This document shows positions 16,401 to 24,694 of a stretch of 64,000 nt of DNA, piece by piece. The translations under genes and the position numbers were made by a program. The notes under the pieces were generated by a model, which was given only the letters and a program-made list of their open reading frames with translations, did not search any database and was not told the origin of the DNA. The first letter of the stretch is position 1. Each line of letters starts with the position of its first letter. This DNA is from Candidatus Latescibacterota bacterium (lineage in GTDB: Bacteria > JAAXHH01), in the NCBI GenBank assembly GCA_022822725.1, contig JAJEAN010000007.1:2305045-2369044 (forward strand), read 5' to 3'.

Positions 16401-17016
16401 CGACGATCGGGAGGTCGAACTCCCGGGAGAAGTCGATCATCGCGTTGTTGATGGTCTTGTCGAATTCCAGCCCGTGATCCTGGATCTCCAGGTAGAAGCG
16501 GTCTTCGAAGATCTCCTTGAGCTGGCCGCACTTCGCCCGCGCCCGGTCGATCTGGCCGTCCACCACCAGGTTGGCCAGGGGGCCCTTCGCGCAGGCGGAC
16601 GTGGCGATCAATCCCTCGCTGTGCTTCTCCAGCAGTTCCATGTCCACGCGCGGCTTGTAGTAGAATCCCTCGAGATATCCGGCGGAGGTGAGCTTCATCA
16701 GGTTCCGGTAGCCCGTGGCGTTCTGGGCGAGCACGACGAAATGGGTCGTCTGGTCGGCCCGATCGCCGTTCCTCGCCGGCCGTCTTTCCTTTCGGCTGCC
16801 CGGGGCCAGGTACAGCTCACAGCCGATGATCGGCTGGAGTCCGGCGTCCCTGACCGTCTTGTAGAACTCCACGGCGCCGAACATGTTGCCATGATCGGTC
16901 ATCGCCACCGCGGGCATGCCAAAATCTTTGGCGGCGGATGCGAGATCCTCGATGCGGCTGGCGCCGTCGAGCAGGCTGTAATGGGTGTGGTTGTGCAGGT
17001 GTACGAACGAGGACAC
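13438..17016 (-). CDS. dnaE: DNA polymerase III subunit alpha
   Basis: The 1192-residue protein is the catalytic subunit of the replicative DNA polymerase. It opens with the PHP domain (HLHNHTHYSLLDGASRIEDL). The palm contains GLGCMVAYVLGITNIDP and FLNPERVSMPDIDIDLADRE, which holds the catalytic Asp residues. The C-terminal part has the OB-fold region (VVVGGIVTEIKPIVDRNGKT) and a tau-binding-like end. Length fits the DnaE1 type. The last 18 residues are an Asn-Gly-Arg low-complexity tail (NGNGNRNGNGK) not expected in the family. The gene is divergent from serA, with 339 bp between them. Confidence 0.97.
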   Translation of the reverse strand: MSSFVHLHNHTHYSLLDGASRIEDLASAAKDFGMPAVAMTDHGNMFGAVEFYKTVRDAGLQPIIGCELYLAPGSRKERRPARNGDRADQTTHFVVLAQNATGYRNLMKLTSAGYLEGFYYKPRVDMELLEKHSEGLIATSACAKGPLANLVVDGQIDRARAKCGQLKEIFEDRFYLEIQDHGLEFDKTINNAMIDFSREFDLPIVATNDAHYLRRGDAPAQDVLVCIQTGKELNDPKRLRFATDSLYFKNADEMDQLFGHVSGALSNTVSIAELVDFELEMGKFKFPHFPLPEGYDSADAYLRKLSFDGMAARYDAVTPEHKARLEYELGVISQMGYPSYFLIVEDIARFAAEQGIPLMTRGSGLGCMVAYVLGITNIDPISYGLLFERFLNPERVSMPDIDIDLADRERDKVINYVVEKYGKNSVAQIITFGTMGAKAAIRDVGRVLGMSYGDVDRVAKLVPTELKITLDRAIDQVPELKQMADGGGTESQLIQYAKTLEGLARHASVHAAGVVITPGELTDYVPLYKPSNKDTIVTQYPGELMEDIGLPKMDFLGLQNLSVIQDALAMIKETTGDEIELDDIPLDDTKTLDLFRRGETTGIFQFHSGWLHEFLRRLRPDGVDDLIAMNALCRPGPLNGGVVDDYIDRKHKRKEVTYHHAVMETALKETYGLIVYQEQAMQIARDMAGYTLGRADFLRKAMAKKQPEVMAEERRNFVDGAVENGIEKSIAEEVFGLIEYFGGYAFNKSHSAGYAVLAFQEAYLKVHYPVPFMAALLSNTMSNTEEIVVLINECRKMGIDVLPPDVNRSDKTFVVEGSSIRFGLCAIKNVGQSAVESIVEARKEHGRFEDVFALCEHIDLRLVNKRVLESLIQAGACDSLEGHRAQLMDVLDTVIEGAQTRQNDRERGQTSLFELDGMGAGAGLEVHRPVLPIVVRWPASQELVLEKELLGFYVTGHPLKEYEEDIRAFTTAEMRRLDHANGRQETVVVGGIVTEIKPIVDRNGKTMAFVTLEDFSGSGEVLIFSEPYAMHRDLVTIDALILVHGHLSKKEEDNKVIASEIIALTDARDKLARSVVVSMEYEQVGDENLESIKNVLKTYPGNCDLVLEVSTAEDGEIGVRAGGDFRVRPSDELLKTLRESIDAKRIRLAGAPVHSGESGWKPVEMNGRRRNGKNWNGSGNRNGNGNRNGNGK

Positions 17017-17140
17017 GGGGTTCGCCCTTCAGGCAGGTTCCGCGGTTCACCTGGTGTGGACGGGCGCGGTACCGCCTCTTGAAATACCAATGGGTCTGGA
17101 TGGCAGGAAAGTTTAAACCAGCTTACCATGGAAAAATAGG

Positions 17141-17170
17141 TTGATAAGAAGCGCGGGCGCAAGGTATTTT
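17141..17170 (+). promoter_or_regulatory. Possible sigma-70 promoter for serA
   Basis: TTGATA at 17141-17146 and TATTTT at 17165-17170 are separated by 18 bp. Each matches four or more of six consensus bases. Transcription would run through the 12-bp repeat array into serA. Confidence 0.3.
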
Positions 17171-17257
17171 ACGTTTTTTTCCGGTGGGTCTGAGCACGAT
17201 CCGGGCGGAGCGTATGGAGGCTTCGATCAGACCGGTAATCCGGCCGTTTCTTCGCCA

Positions 17258-17329
17258 GGATTTCAGCCCGGATTGCAGTCCGGATTTCAGTCCGGATTTC
17301 AGTCCTGACTTCAACCCGGATTTCCAGAC
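17258..17329. repeat. 12-bp tandem repeat, six copies, upstream of serA
   Basis: Units start at 17258, 17270, 17282, 17294, 17306 and 17318. The third and fourth are identical (GGATTTCAGTCC) and the others differ by one to five bases. The array ends 26 bp before the serA start codon, so it would lie in the 5' leader of the transcript. Confidence 0.9.
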
Positions 17330-17355
17330 CACGTAAAGGGAGTGCCCGGCGCGCC

Positions 17356-18984
17356 ATGCATCGCATCATCGTCCTCGACAAACTGGCCCGGGAAGGGCTC
17401 GAACGGCTCACCGGGGAGAAAGACGTATCCCACGACGTACGTACCGGCCTGGACGGCGAGGCGCTGCGCGGCACCCTCATGGAATACGACGGCGCCATCT
17501 GCCGAAGCGACACGAAGATCACGGCGGACGTACTGAAAGGCAACACGCGCCTCCGCGGGATCGTGCGCGCGGGCGTGGGCACGGACAACATAGACCGGGT
17601 TGCGGCGACCCGGCAGGGTATCGTGGTCATGAACACGCCGACCGGCAATACCCTGAGCACGGCGGAGCACACGTTTACCCTCATCGCGGCCCTTTCGCGC
17701 AACATCGCGCCGGCGAACCGGAGTCTCATGGAAGGAAGGTGGGACCGCGGCGCGTTCACGGGGGTACAGCTGGCCGGCAAGACCCTGGGCATCGTCGGCA
17801 TGGGTCGCATCGGCCGGGAGGTCGCCGTGCGGGCGAAGGCCTTCGCCATGCGGGTCATCGGTTTCGACCCCTTCCTTTCGCCCGAACAGGCCGCCAAGCT
17901 GGGCGTAGAGTACGTCGACGAAGTGCGCGACCTGCTGCCCGAGGTGGATTACCTGACCGTGCATACGCCGCTGACGCCGGAGACCCGCCACCTGGTGAGC
18001 CACGATGAGGTCGACCTGCTCAAACCGGGCGCGCGGCTGGTCAACTGCGCCCGCGGCGGAATCTACGACGAGGAAGCGCTGATCCGGGGCCTCGAATCCG
18101 GGAAGCTGGCCGGTGTGGCGCTGGACGTCTACGAAGAGGAACCCTGCATCGACAGCCCGCTGTTTCACATGCCCGGCGTGCTGTGCACCCCCCATCTCGG
18201 GGCGAGCACGGAAGAAGCGCAGGCCGACGTGGCGGTGGAAGCCGTGGACCTCCTGGCCAACTTCCTGGTCACCGGAGAGGTCCGCCACGCCGTAAACGCC
18301 GTCGCCATCGATTCGAACACGTACCAGACGCTGGGCGGCTATCTCGACGTGGCTTACCGGCTGGGCATCCTGCTTTCCCAGTGGCACAGCGGGGGGCCGC
18401 GCGCGTGCCGGCTTACCTACCGCGGCAAGGTGGTCGACGAGAATACGCGCCTGCTCACCTCCGCCTTCTGCGCGGGACTGCTCGAGCACGCCCTCGACGA
18501 AGAGGTCAATATCGTCAACGGCGAGATGCTGCTTCGGGAACGGGGCATCCACCTGACGGAACAGACCCGCAGCGCGGCCGGGTTCTTCTCCTCGGCCATC
18601 AGCGTGGAGATCGACTGCGCCGACGAGACGTACCGGGCCGACGGAACGGTTTTCGGAAACAACATGCCGAGGTTGATCCGCCTGGGCGAACACCGCATGG
18701 AGGCCTACCTGGACGGCAACCTCCTGGTCTTTCACCACAGCGACGTGCCCGGCATCGTCGGCGCCATCGGCGACACCTTCGGGCGATACAAAGTAAATAT
18801 AGCCCAGATGGCCGTGGGCAGGCTGGGGAACGAGCCCGGCGGCAAGGCCGTGGGCGTGCTGAACCTGGACGACGTCCCGCCACAGGCGTCCATCGACGAG
18901 ATCATGCGCCACCCGGCCATCAACAGCGCGCGGTTCATCCGGCTGCCCGCTCACGGCGCGCTGCCGCCCTGGATGCCCGGGTGA
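17356..18984 (+). CDS. serA: D-3-phosphoglycerate dehydrogenase
   Basis: The 542-residue enzyme oxidises 3-phosphoglycerate to 3-phosphohydroxypyruvate, the first step of serine synthesis. The Rossmann domain shows KTLGIVGMGRIGREVA, the catalytic region includes VNCARGGIYDE and the His of LCTPHLGASTEEAQ. A long intervening domain follows, then a C-terminal ACT domain with HHSDVPGIVGAIGDTFG and VNIAQMAVGR, which binds serine for feedback control in the family. Length is that of the long SerA type. pdxJ follows 165 bp downstream, which is of interest because the PdxB/SerA family also serves one route to pyridoxal phosphate. Confidence 0.95.
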   Translation: MHRIIVLDKLAREGLERLTGEKDVSHDVRTGLDGEALRGTLMEYDGAICRSDTKITADVLKGNTRLRGIVRAGVGTDNIDRVAATRQGIVVMNTPTGNTLSTAEHTFTLIAALSRNIAPANRSLMEGRWDRGAFTGVQLAGKTLGIVGMGRIGREVAVRAKAFAMRVIGFDPFLSPEQAAKLGVEYVDEVRDLLPEVDYLTVHTPLTPETRHLVSHDEVDLLKPGARLVNCARGGIYDEEALIRGLESGKLAGVALDVYEEEPCIDSPLFHMPGVLCTPHLGASTEEAQADVAVEAVDLLANFLVTGEVRHAVNAVAIDSNTYQTLGGYLDVAYRLGILLSQWHSGGPRACRLTYRGKVVDENTRLLTSAFCAGLLEHALDEEVNIVNGEMLLRERGIHLTEQTRSAAGFFSSAISVEIDCADETYRADGTVFGNNMPRLIRLGEHRMEAYLDGNLLVFHHSDVPGIVGAIGDTFGRYKVNIAQMAVGRLGNEPGGKAVGVLNLDDVPPQASIDEIMRHPAINSARFIRLPAHGALPPWMPG

Positions 18985-19149
18985 TGGTGGACGGCCGGAG
19001 GAACCTGCCGCGGGCCGGCCGACCGCGCGACCCGGCCGAAGACGCGGCCTGACCAACGGCGCGGCACTGCCGAAGACGCGCGGGCGGGCCGACCCCGCGG
19101 CCCTCGGAACGATTGAAGGAAAACAACCGTTTAAGGGAATACAAAGTCT

Positions 19150-19911
19150 ATGGCTAAACTTAGTGTCAACGTAAACAAGGTGGCCCTGCTGCGGAACACG
19201 CGCCTGCACGGCATACCCAGCGTGACGGGCTTGTCCCGGACCGCGATCGAGGCCGGCGCCTACGGCATCACGGTGCACCCGCGGCCCGACCAGCGGCATA
19301 TCACGCCCGGCGACGTGGACGACCTGGCCGAGATGCTGAAGGACTACCCGGAGATCGAATACAATATCGAGGGCAATCCTTTCCACCAGGTCATGGACAT
19401 CGTCCGCAAGACCCGGCCCACGCAGGCTACGCTGGTCCCCGACGACCCGGACGCCTTCACCTCGGACCACGGCTGGGACGTGAAGGCCAACGCAGGCAGG
19501 CTCATTCCAATCATCGCGGAACTGAAGGACCTCGGCTGCCGGGTCAGCCTGTTCATGGACGCGGACCTCGGCCAGATCGAAAGGGTGCCGGATATCGGCG
19601 CGGACCGGATCGAGCTGTACACCGAACCTTATGCCGTGGCCTTCGCGATGGGACCTGACGAAATGCAGCCCGTTCTGTCGGCCTTCGCCAGGGCGGCGGA
19701 ACGCGCCCACGAGATCGGACTGGGCGTCAATGCCGGACACGATCTCAACCTGGACAACCTGGCCGTGTTCTGCGGTACCGTACCGAACGTGCTCGAGGTC
19801 TCGATCGGCCACGCGCTGGTCGCCGACGCGCTGGAAATGGGATTGAAGAACGCCGTGGGCGCGTACCTGGGCGAACTCGAAAAAGCGAAGACGATTTCGA
19901 CCAGTGCTTGA
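19150..19911 (+). CDS. pdxJ: Pyridoxine 5'-phosphate synthase
   Basis: This 253-residue protein has the usual PdxJ length and motifs: KLSVNVNKVALLRNTR at the start, AGAYGITVHPRPDQRHI, VNAGHDLNLDNL and a C-terminal SIGHALVADALEMG. The enzyme condenses 1-deoxyxylulose 5-phosphate with aminoacetone 3-phosphate to form pyridoxine 5'-phosphate in the cytosol. The vitamin B6 cofactor it supplies is used by several nearby aminotransferases and by the D-cysteine desulfhydrase family protein, although they are not in one operon. Confidence 0.95.
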   Translation: MAKLSVNVNKVALLRNTRLHGIPSVTGLSRTAIEAGAYGITVHPRPDQRHITPGDVDDLAEMLKDYPEIEYNIEGNPFHQVMDIVRKTRPTQATLVPDDPDAFTSDHGWDVKANAGRLIPIIAELKDLGCRVSLFMDADLGQIERVPDIGADRIELYTEPYAVAFAMGPDEMQPVLSAFARAAERAHEIGLGVNAGHDLNLDNLAVFCGTVPNVLEVSIGHALVADALEMGLKNAVGAYLGELEKAKTISTSA

Positions 19912-19923
19912 TTAACTGGGGTT

Positions 19924-19951
19924 TATCCTGAAACTTTAATCCTGAAACTAT
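19924..19951. repeat. 14-bp tandem duplication between pdxJ and M16 gene
   Basis: Two copies of a 14-bp unit built on ATCCTGAAACT (19924-19937 and 19938-19951) lie 12 bp after the pdxJ stop codon. Confidence 0.75.
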
Positions 19952-19993
19952 TGAATTGAGCAATACAACAAATTCCTCCTGGAGGTTGATTAC

Positions 19994-21514
19994 ATGAAGA
20001 CCCGATTAACGCGGTATATTCCAATGGCCGTCATGGTCCTTGCCCTGTCCGGACTGTCCGGCCCGGCGATGTCCCAGGACCTGGCCGCCTTCGAGCAGAA
20101 CGTCACGGAATTCACGCTCGACAACGGACTCACCTTCATCGTGGTGGAGAACCATGACGCTCCCGTCGTCACCGTCCTCACCTATGCGGACGTCGGCTCC
20201 GTGGACGAGGTCAAGGGCATCACGGGCCTGGCCCACGTCTTCGAGCACATGGCCTTCAAGGGAACCACGACCATCGGCGCCGTGGACCTGGAAGCCGAGT
20301 ACGCGGCCATGGAGAAGGTGGACGAGATATTCGACGATCTTCGGAACGAGCGGCACAAGGGCCACCTGGCCGACCCCGAGCGACTGGCAAGCCTGGAGCA
20401 GGCCTTCGAGGAGGCCAAGACGGCGGCCCGGGAACTCGGCCGGTCCAATGCCATGGACGAAGCCATCGACCGCGCCGGGGGCACGGGACTGAACGCCACG
20501 ACCAGTCGGGACGCCACGCGGTATTTCTACAGTCTTCCCTCGAACAAGCTCGAGTTGTTCTTCGCGCTGGAGTCCAGCCGTTTCCTCGACCCGGTGCTCC
20601 GTGAGTTCTTCATCGAACGGGACGTGGTGAAGGAAGAACGCCGGATGAGCGAAAGCAGCCCCGTCGGACGCCTGGTGGAGGAGATGCTGAGCGCCGCCTA
20701 CAAGGCCCATCCCTACGGCGAACCGACCCTCGGGCACATGTCGGACCTGGATTCCATGACCCGCGCGGAGGCGATGGACTTCTTCAGGCGGTACTACGGC
20801 GCCGACAATCTGACGATCATCATCTCGGGCGACGCGGACCCCGCGCACGTCAAGGAACTGGCCCACGAGTATTTCGACCGCCTTCCGGCAGGGCCTTCGA
20901 TCGAACCGGTTGAAACGGTAGAGCCTCCGCAACTGGCGGAGCGCCGCGTGATTATGGAGGACCGGTCGCAGCCGGTGATCCTGATGGGTTACCACAAGGT
21001 CGACATCAACCATGAAGACGACGTGGTGTTCAACGTACTGTCGGATATCCTGGGAAGCGGCCGAACCAGCCGTTTGTATACGAAACTCGTCAAGGACCAG
21101 AAAATCGCGGTCAACGCCTCGTCGTTCACGGACTTCCCCGGCAGCAAGTACCCCAACATGATGGTGTTCTTCGCCTTTCCGAGCAAAGACCACACCGCTG
21201 CGGATACGGAGCAAGCCATCGAGGAGGAAATCGAACGCATCCGGAACGAGGAAGTCACCGAAGAGGAGTTGTCCAGGGCGAAAGTGCGCGCCCGGGTTAA
21301 CCTGATCCGGGGCCTCGACTCCAACATGGGACTTGCGATACAAATGGCTTATTTTCATGTGCTTACTGGTGACTGGCGCAACCTCTTCCACAGTATCGAC
21401 GCGATCAATGAGGTGACCGCCGAAGATATCAAGCGTGTAGCCAATGAGTACCTGGTTCCCAAGAACCGGACGGTGGCCTCGATCGTTACCATGGATGATG
21501 GAGGAACCGAATGA
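19994..21514 (+). CDS. M16 family zinc peptidase (active subunit)
   Basis: The 506-residue protein has a signal peptide (start to about AMSQD) and the inverted zinc-binding motif HVFEH of the M16 (pitrilysin, insulinase) family in GLAHVFEHMAFKGT. The third ligand is in the later VVKEERRMS segment. An insertion of about 70 helical, charged residues lies between the HxxEH motif and GLNATTSRD. The second half is the non-catalytic M16 C domain. The start at 19994 has TGGAGG eight bases upstream. The next gene encodes a second M16-like protein without zinc ligands, and such pairs act as heterodimers in many Gram-negative bacteria. Location should be periplasmic. Confidence 0.9.
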   Translation: MKTRLTRYIPMAVMVLALSGLSGPAMSQDLAAFEQNVTEFTLDNGLTFIVVENHDAPVVTVLTYADVGSVDEVKGITGLAHVFEHMAFKGTTTIGAVDLEAEYAAMEKVDEIFDDLRNERHKGHLADPERLASLEQAFEEAKTAARELGRSNAMDEAIDRAGGTGLNATTSRDATRYFYSLPSNKLELFFALESSRFLDPVLREFFIERDVVKEERRMSESSPVGRLVEEMLSAAYKAHPYGEPTLGHMSDLDSMTRAEAMDFFRRYYGADNLTIIISGDADPAHVKELAHEYFDRLPAGPSIEPVETVEPPQLAERRVIMEDRSQPVILMGYHKVDINHEDDVVFNVLSDILGSGRTSRLYTKLVKDQKIAVNASSFTDFPGSKYPNMMVFFAFPSKDHTAADTEQAIEEEIERIRNEEVTEEELSRAKVRARVNLIRGLDSNMGLAIQMAYFHVLTGDWRNLFHSIDAINEVTAEDIKRVANEYLVPKNRTVASIVTMDDGGTE

Positions 21515-21559
21515 TCTCGGACCGAATGTTTACGGACCGACGCGAACATCCTCTGCCCT

Positions 21560-21591
21560 GAACACAGAAGTCGAACACAGGAGTCGAACCC
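21560..21591. repeat. 13-bp tandem repeat supplying a ribosome-binding site
   Basis: GAACACAGAAGTC (21560-21572) is followed by GAACACAGGAGTC (21573-21585) and a partial third copy up to the ATG at 21592. The second copy carries AGGAG eight bases before that ATG, so the ribosome-binding site of the second M16 gene lies in the repeat. Confidence 0.85.
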
Positions 21592-23730
21592 ATGCGCAGT
21601 ACCCGTCTCAAAGTCGCTACACTCGGCCTGATGCTGGCAGGACTGGTCTTCTCGGCCATGCCGGCCGCGGCACAGAAGGACTACAGGGAACTTCAATTCC
21701 CGCCGCTCAACGATATCGTCACCCCGACGCCCTCCCGGGTGGTCCTGGATAACGGAATCATCCTGTACCTGGTGGAAGACCGCCGGCTGCCGATGATCAA
21801 CCTGAGCGCGCGCTTCGGCGTGGGCGCCGTGAACGAACCGGCGGACAAGATCGGCCTGGCCGGTATCACCGGCGCGGTCATGCGCACGGGTGGCTCCACG
21901 AGCATGTCGGGGGACGAAATCGACGAGACCCTCGAGGGATTGGGCGCGTCCGTAGAGACGCAGATCGGCCTGGTTTCCGGTTCCGCCTTCATGTCCGTCC
22001 TGAAGGACAACGTGGATACCGTGCTGCCCATTCTCGCGGACATTCTCATGCATCCCGCCTTTCCCGAAGACAAGATCGAACTGGAAAAGGTCACCGCGCG
22101 ATCCACGATCGCCCGTCGGAACGATGACCCGACCGACATGGCCTTCCGGGAATACCGCAAGCTGATCTACGGGGCGGAGAGCGTGTACGCGCGGCACACG
22201 GAATACGCCACGATCGACGCCATTACCCGGGACGACCTCGTGGCCTTTCACCGGGACTGGATGCACCCGGACAACACCATGTTCGGCGTGTGGGGGGATT
22301 TCGACACGGACGAAATGGTAAAGAAGATCTCGGATGTATTCGGGGGATGGGAGAAGGCCGGGTTCGTGCGGCCCGATCTGGCCGAAGTCGACTATGCCTA
22401 CGACAGTTCGGTGAACCTGGTCCGGAAGGACGACATCAACCAGAGCACGGTCGTCCTCGGCCACATCGGCGGCGTCAGGGATAACCCCGACTATTTCGCC
22501 CTGCGGGTCATGAACGATATCCTCAGCGGCGGGTTTTCAGGCCGTCTCTTTCGCATCGTCCGGTCGGAGCAGGGCCTGGCCTACGCCGTCTTCGGCATCT
22601 ACAGCGCCAACTACAACTTCCCCGGCATTTTCTACGTGGCCTGCATGACCAGTTCGGAAACCACGGCGCAGGCGATAAGGTCTCTCCGGCACGAGGTGGA
22701 ACGGATGACGACCGATGAAATCACGGAAGAGGAGCTGAACCTGGCCAAGGAAAGTTTCCTGAATTCCTTCGTCTTCAATTTCGATAGTCGCCGTGAGATC
22801 ATTGACCGGCAGATGACCTACGAATACTACGGTTATCCCCAGGATTTCCTCGAGAAGACCAAGACCGGGATCGAAAAGGTGACCGTGGAAGACGTCAAGC
22901 GTGTGGCCCGCGAATACCTGCGTCCGGACAAGATGCGCCTCATCGTGGTCGGGAACGACCAGGACTTCGACGAGCCAATGTCGGCGTTCGGCGAGGTCAA
23001 CGAGATCGACGTGACCATCGCCGTTCCCACCATGGAAACCCCGCAAGCCACCGTGGACGACGTGGCCATGGGCAGGGAACTGCTGGTACGCTCGGCCGAG
23101 GCGCTGGGGGGGCTTGATGCGATCGCGTCGGTAAAGACCTTTCGCGAGACCGCGGAGGTTACCGTGGTCCGGCCAATGGGCGAAATGAACATCACCATAG
23201 AATCACTGGTTGCCTTGCCGGACCAGTGGAAGACGGTCATGCAGACGCCCATGGGGAATATCGATTTCATACTCAGCGGGGACGAGGGATGGATTGTCGA
23301 TCCCATGGGGAATACGCAACCCCTTCCGACGCAACAGCGGGATTCGATCCTCGAGGATCAGTGGCGCAACCCGCTGATCCTGTACCAGCGGCTGGACGCT
23401 GAAGGGCTTGCGGTTCAGCATCTCGGACAGGAAGAAGTCGAAGGCACGGCCGTGGAAGCGCTGCTCATAACGCCTCCGGGTCTCAATCCCTACAGGCTCT
23501 ACCTCGACGCGAAGACCCTGTTCCCGGTGAAGTGGGCCGGCCAGACCGTATCGCAGCAGGGTCCCGTGGAAGCGGAAATGACGTTGAGCGACTTCCGCGA
23601 GGTAAGCGGGATCATAGTGCCCTTCAAAAGGGCCGGGACGGAAAACGGAAACCCGGGCAGCACGACGGTGACGCAGACGGTCGAGATCAATGTGGAATTG
23701 CCGGCCGACGCGTTCGCGGCGCCTGAATAG
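21592..23730 (+). CDS. M16-like protein without zinc site, with C-terminal extension
   Basis: The 712-residue protein has a signal peptide (up to about MPAAAQ) and two M16-type domains. Where the zinc motif should be it reads GLAGITGAVMRTGG, with no HxxEH, so it is expected to be the inactive partner of the preceding peptidase. After about residue 480 there is an extra domain of some 230 residues (LVRSAEALGGLDAIASVKTF onward). It has the strand pattern of outer-membrane lipoprotein-sorting-like (LolA/LolB-like) folds, with GDEGWIVDPMGN and LYLDAKTLFPVKW. The family call of this extension is tentative. AGGAG supplied by a 13-bp repeat precedes the start. Confidence 0.85.
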   Translation: MRSTRLKVATLGLMLAGLVFSAMPAAAQKDYRELQFPPLNDIVTPTPSRVVLDNGIILYLVEDRRLPMINLSARFGVGAVNEPADKIGLAGITGAVMRTGGSTSMSGDEIDETLEGLGASVETQIGLVSGSAFMSVLKDNVDTVLPILADILMHPAFPEDKIELEKVTARSTIARRNDDPTDMAFREYRKLIYGAESVYARHTEYATIDAITRDDLVAFHRDWMHPDNTMFGVWGDFDTDEMVKKISDVFGGWEKAGFVRPDLAEVDYAYDSSVNLVRKDDINQSTVVLGHIGGVRDNPDYFALRVMNDILSGGFSGRLFRIVRSEQGLAYAVFGIYSANYNFPGIFYVACMTSSETTAQAIRSLRHEVERMTTDEITEEELNLAKESFLNSFVFNFDSRREIIDRQMTYEYYGYPQDFLEKTKTGIEKVTVEDVKRVAREYLRPDKMRLIVVGNDQDFDEPMSAFGEVNEIDVTIAVPTMETPQATVDDVAMGRELLVRSAEALGGLDAIASVKTFRETAEVTVVRPMGEMNITIESLVALPDQWKTVMQTPMGNIDFILSGDEGWIVDPMGNTQPLPTQQRDSILEDQWRNPLILYQRLDAEGLAVQHLGQEEVEGTAVEALLITPPGLNPYRLYLDAKTLFPVKWAGQTVSQQGPVEAEMTLSDFREVSGIIVPFKRAGTENGNPGSTTVTQTVEINVELPADAFAAPE

Positions 23731-23761
23731 ACGAGACGATTCGAACGAAAAGGAAGCGGGC

Positions 23762-24694
23762 ATGTCCGCAGACATCAAGCACCTGATCGACTGGAAGTAC
23801 TGGGACGACGGCGAGATCGTGGAGATCCTGGACCTGGCCCGGCGCGTCAAGCACTACCGCTGGGAGTACCAGGGCCGCATGCAGGGCAACACGCTGGTCA
23901 TGATCTTCCAGAAGACGTCCACGCGCACCCGGGTGTCCTTCGAGGCGGGCATGACCGAAATGGGTGGTCACGCCATCAACCTGGACTGGATGGCCACCAA
24001 CTTCACCCTGAGCAAGGTGCGTTTCGAGACGCGGTACCTGGGCCGCAACGCGGCGATCATCATGGCCCGGCTGAAGGACAACCGCGACCTGATGGAAATG
24101 GAGAAGGCCTCCACGGTGCCGGTCATCAACGGGTGCTGCAACCTGTACCACCCCTGCCAGGCCCTGGCGGACGTGCTGACCATCGCGGAAGACCGCCCGG
24201 AGGGCGTGGAAGGCGCGCGGCTGACCTATATCGGCGTGTACAACAACGTGGTGAATTCGCTGGTTTCCATCGCCGCGCCGCTGGGCGTACACCTGACGCT
24301 GGTCTGTCCGATCCGGGAGCCGGCCAGTGTGGACGAGGAAAGCCGGAAGAAGCTGCTGGACAGGGGATTGCTTACCGAAACGCTGGACGCCTCGGCGGCG
24401 GTCGCGGAGGCCGACTACGTCTACACGGATACCTGGCTCGACATGGAACTCTTCAACGATCCCGCCTACGCGGCCGAGAAGGAGAAGCGGAGCGGGATCA
24501 TGATGCCCTACCAGATCAACGCCTCCCTGCTCGCCGGCAGCCATGCAAAGATCATGCACGACATGCCCATCCATCCCGGCTACGAGATCGCCGAGGACAT
24601 GATCGAGCACGAGCAGTCGATCATCTACGACCAGGCCGAGAACCGCCTCGACGCGCAGAAAGCCATCATGCTGCGGCTGCTGAACCGGTTGTAG
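23762..24694 (+). CDS. Ornithine carbamoyltransferase-like protein, acceptor uncertain
   Basis: From the ATG at 23762, preceded by AAGGAAG, the protein has 310 residues. It has the carbamoyl-phosphate loop STRTRVSFE, the NLYHPCQALADVLTI block and a C-terminal IYDQAENRLDAQKA, all standard for aspartate/ornithine carbamoyltransferases, closest to the ornithine branch. Two substrate-contact motifs are altered. The DxWxSMG loop reads DTWLDMEL and the HCLP motif reads HDMP. The carbamoyl acceptor may therefore not be L-ornithine. The gene follows the M16 pair by 31 bp and is convergent with the PQQ dehydrogenase gene; no other arginine genes are near. Confidence 0.75.
   Translation: MSADIKHLIDWKYWDDGEIVEILDLARRVKHYRWEYQGRMQGNTLVMIFQKTSTRTRVSFEAGMTEMGGHAINLDWMATNFTLSKVRFETRYLGRNAAIIMARLKDNRDLMEMEKASTVPVINGCCNLYHPCQALADVLTIAEDRPEGVEGARLTYIGVYNNVVNSLVSIAAPLGVHLTLVCPIREPASVDEESRKKLLDRGLLTETLDASAAVAEADYVYTDTWLDMELFNDPAYAAEKEKRSGIMMPYQINASLLAGSHAKIMHDMPIHPGYEIAEDMIEHEQSIIYDQAENRLDAQKAIMLRLLNRL

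Larger units (their letters stand above)
17017..17355. other. Divergent intergenic region dnaE/serA
   Basis: This 339 bp gap contains no credible gene. It holds a weak promoter-like pair towards serA (17141-17170), an AT-rich stretch with a T7 run near 17172-17180 and six copies of a 12-bp tandem repeat at 17258-17329. Confidence 0.7.

Noticed and set aside
17258-17329. Possible CRISPR array
   Set aside because: The repeats are directly adjacent without spacers, as in all the arrays in this window, and no cas gene is present.
17311-19812. Long minus-strand open frame opposite serA and pdxJ
   Set aside because: It crosses two recognised genes and their gap and has no motif; it is an antisense shadow.
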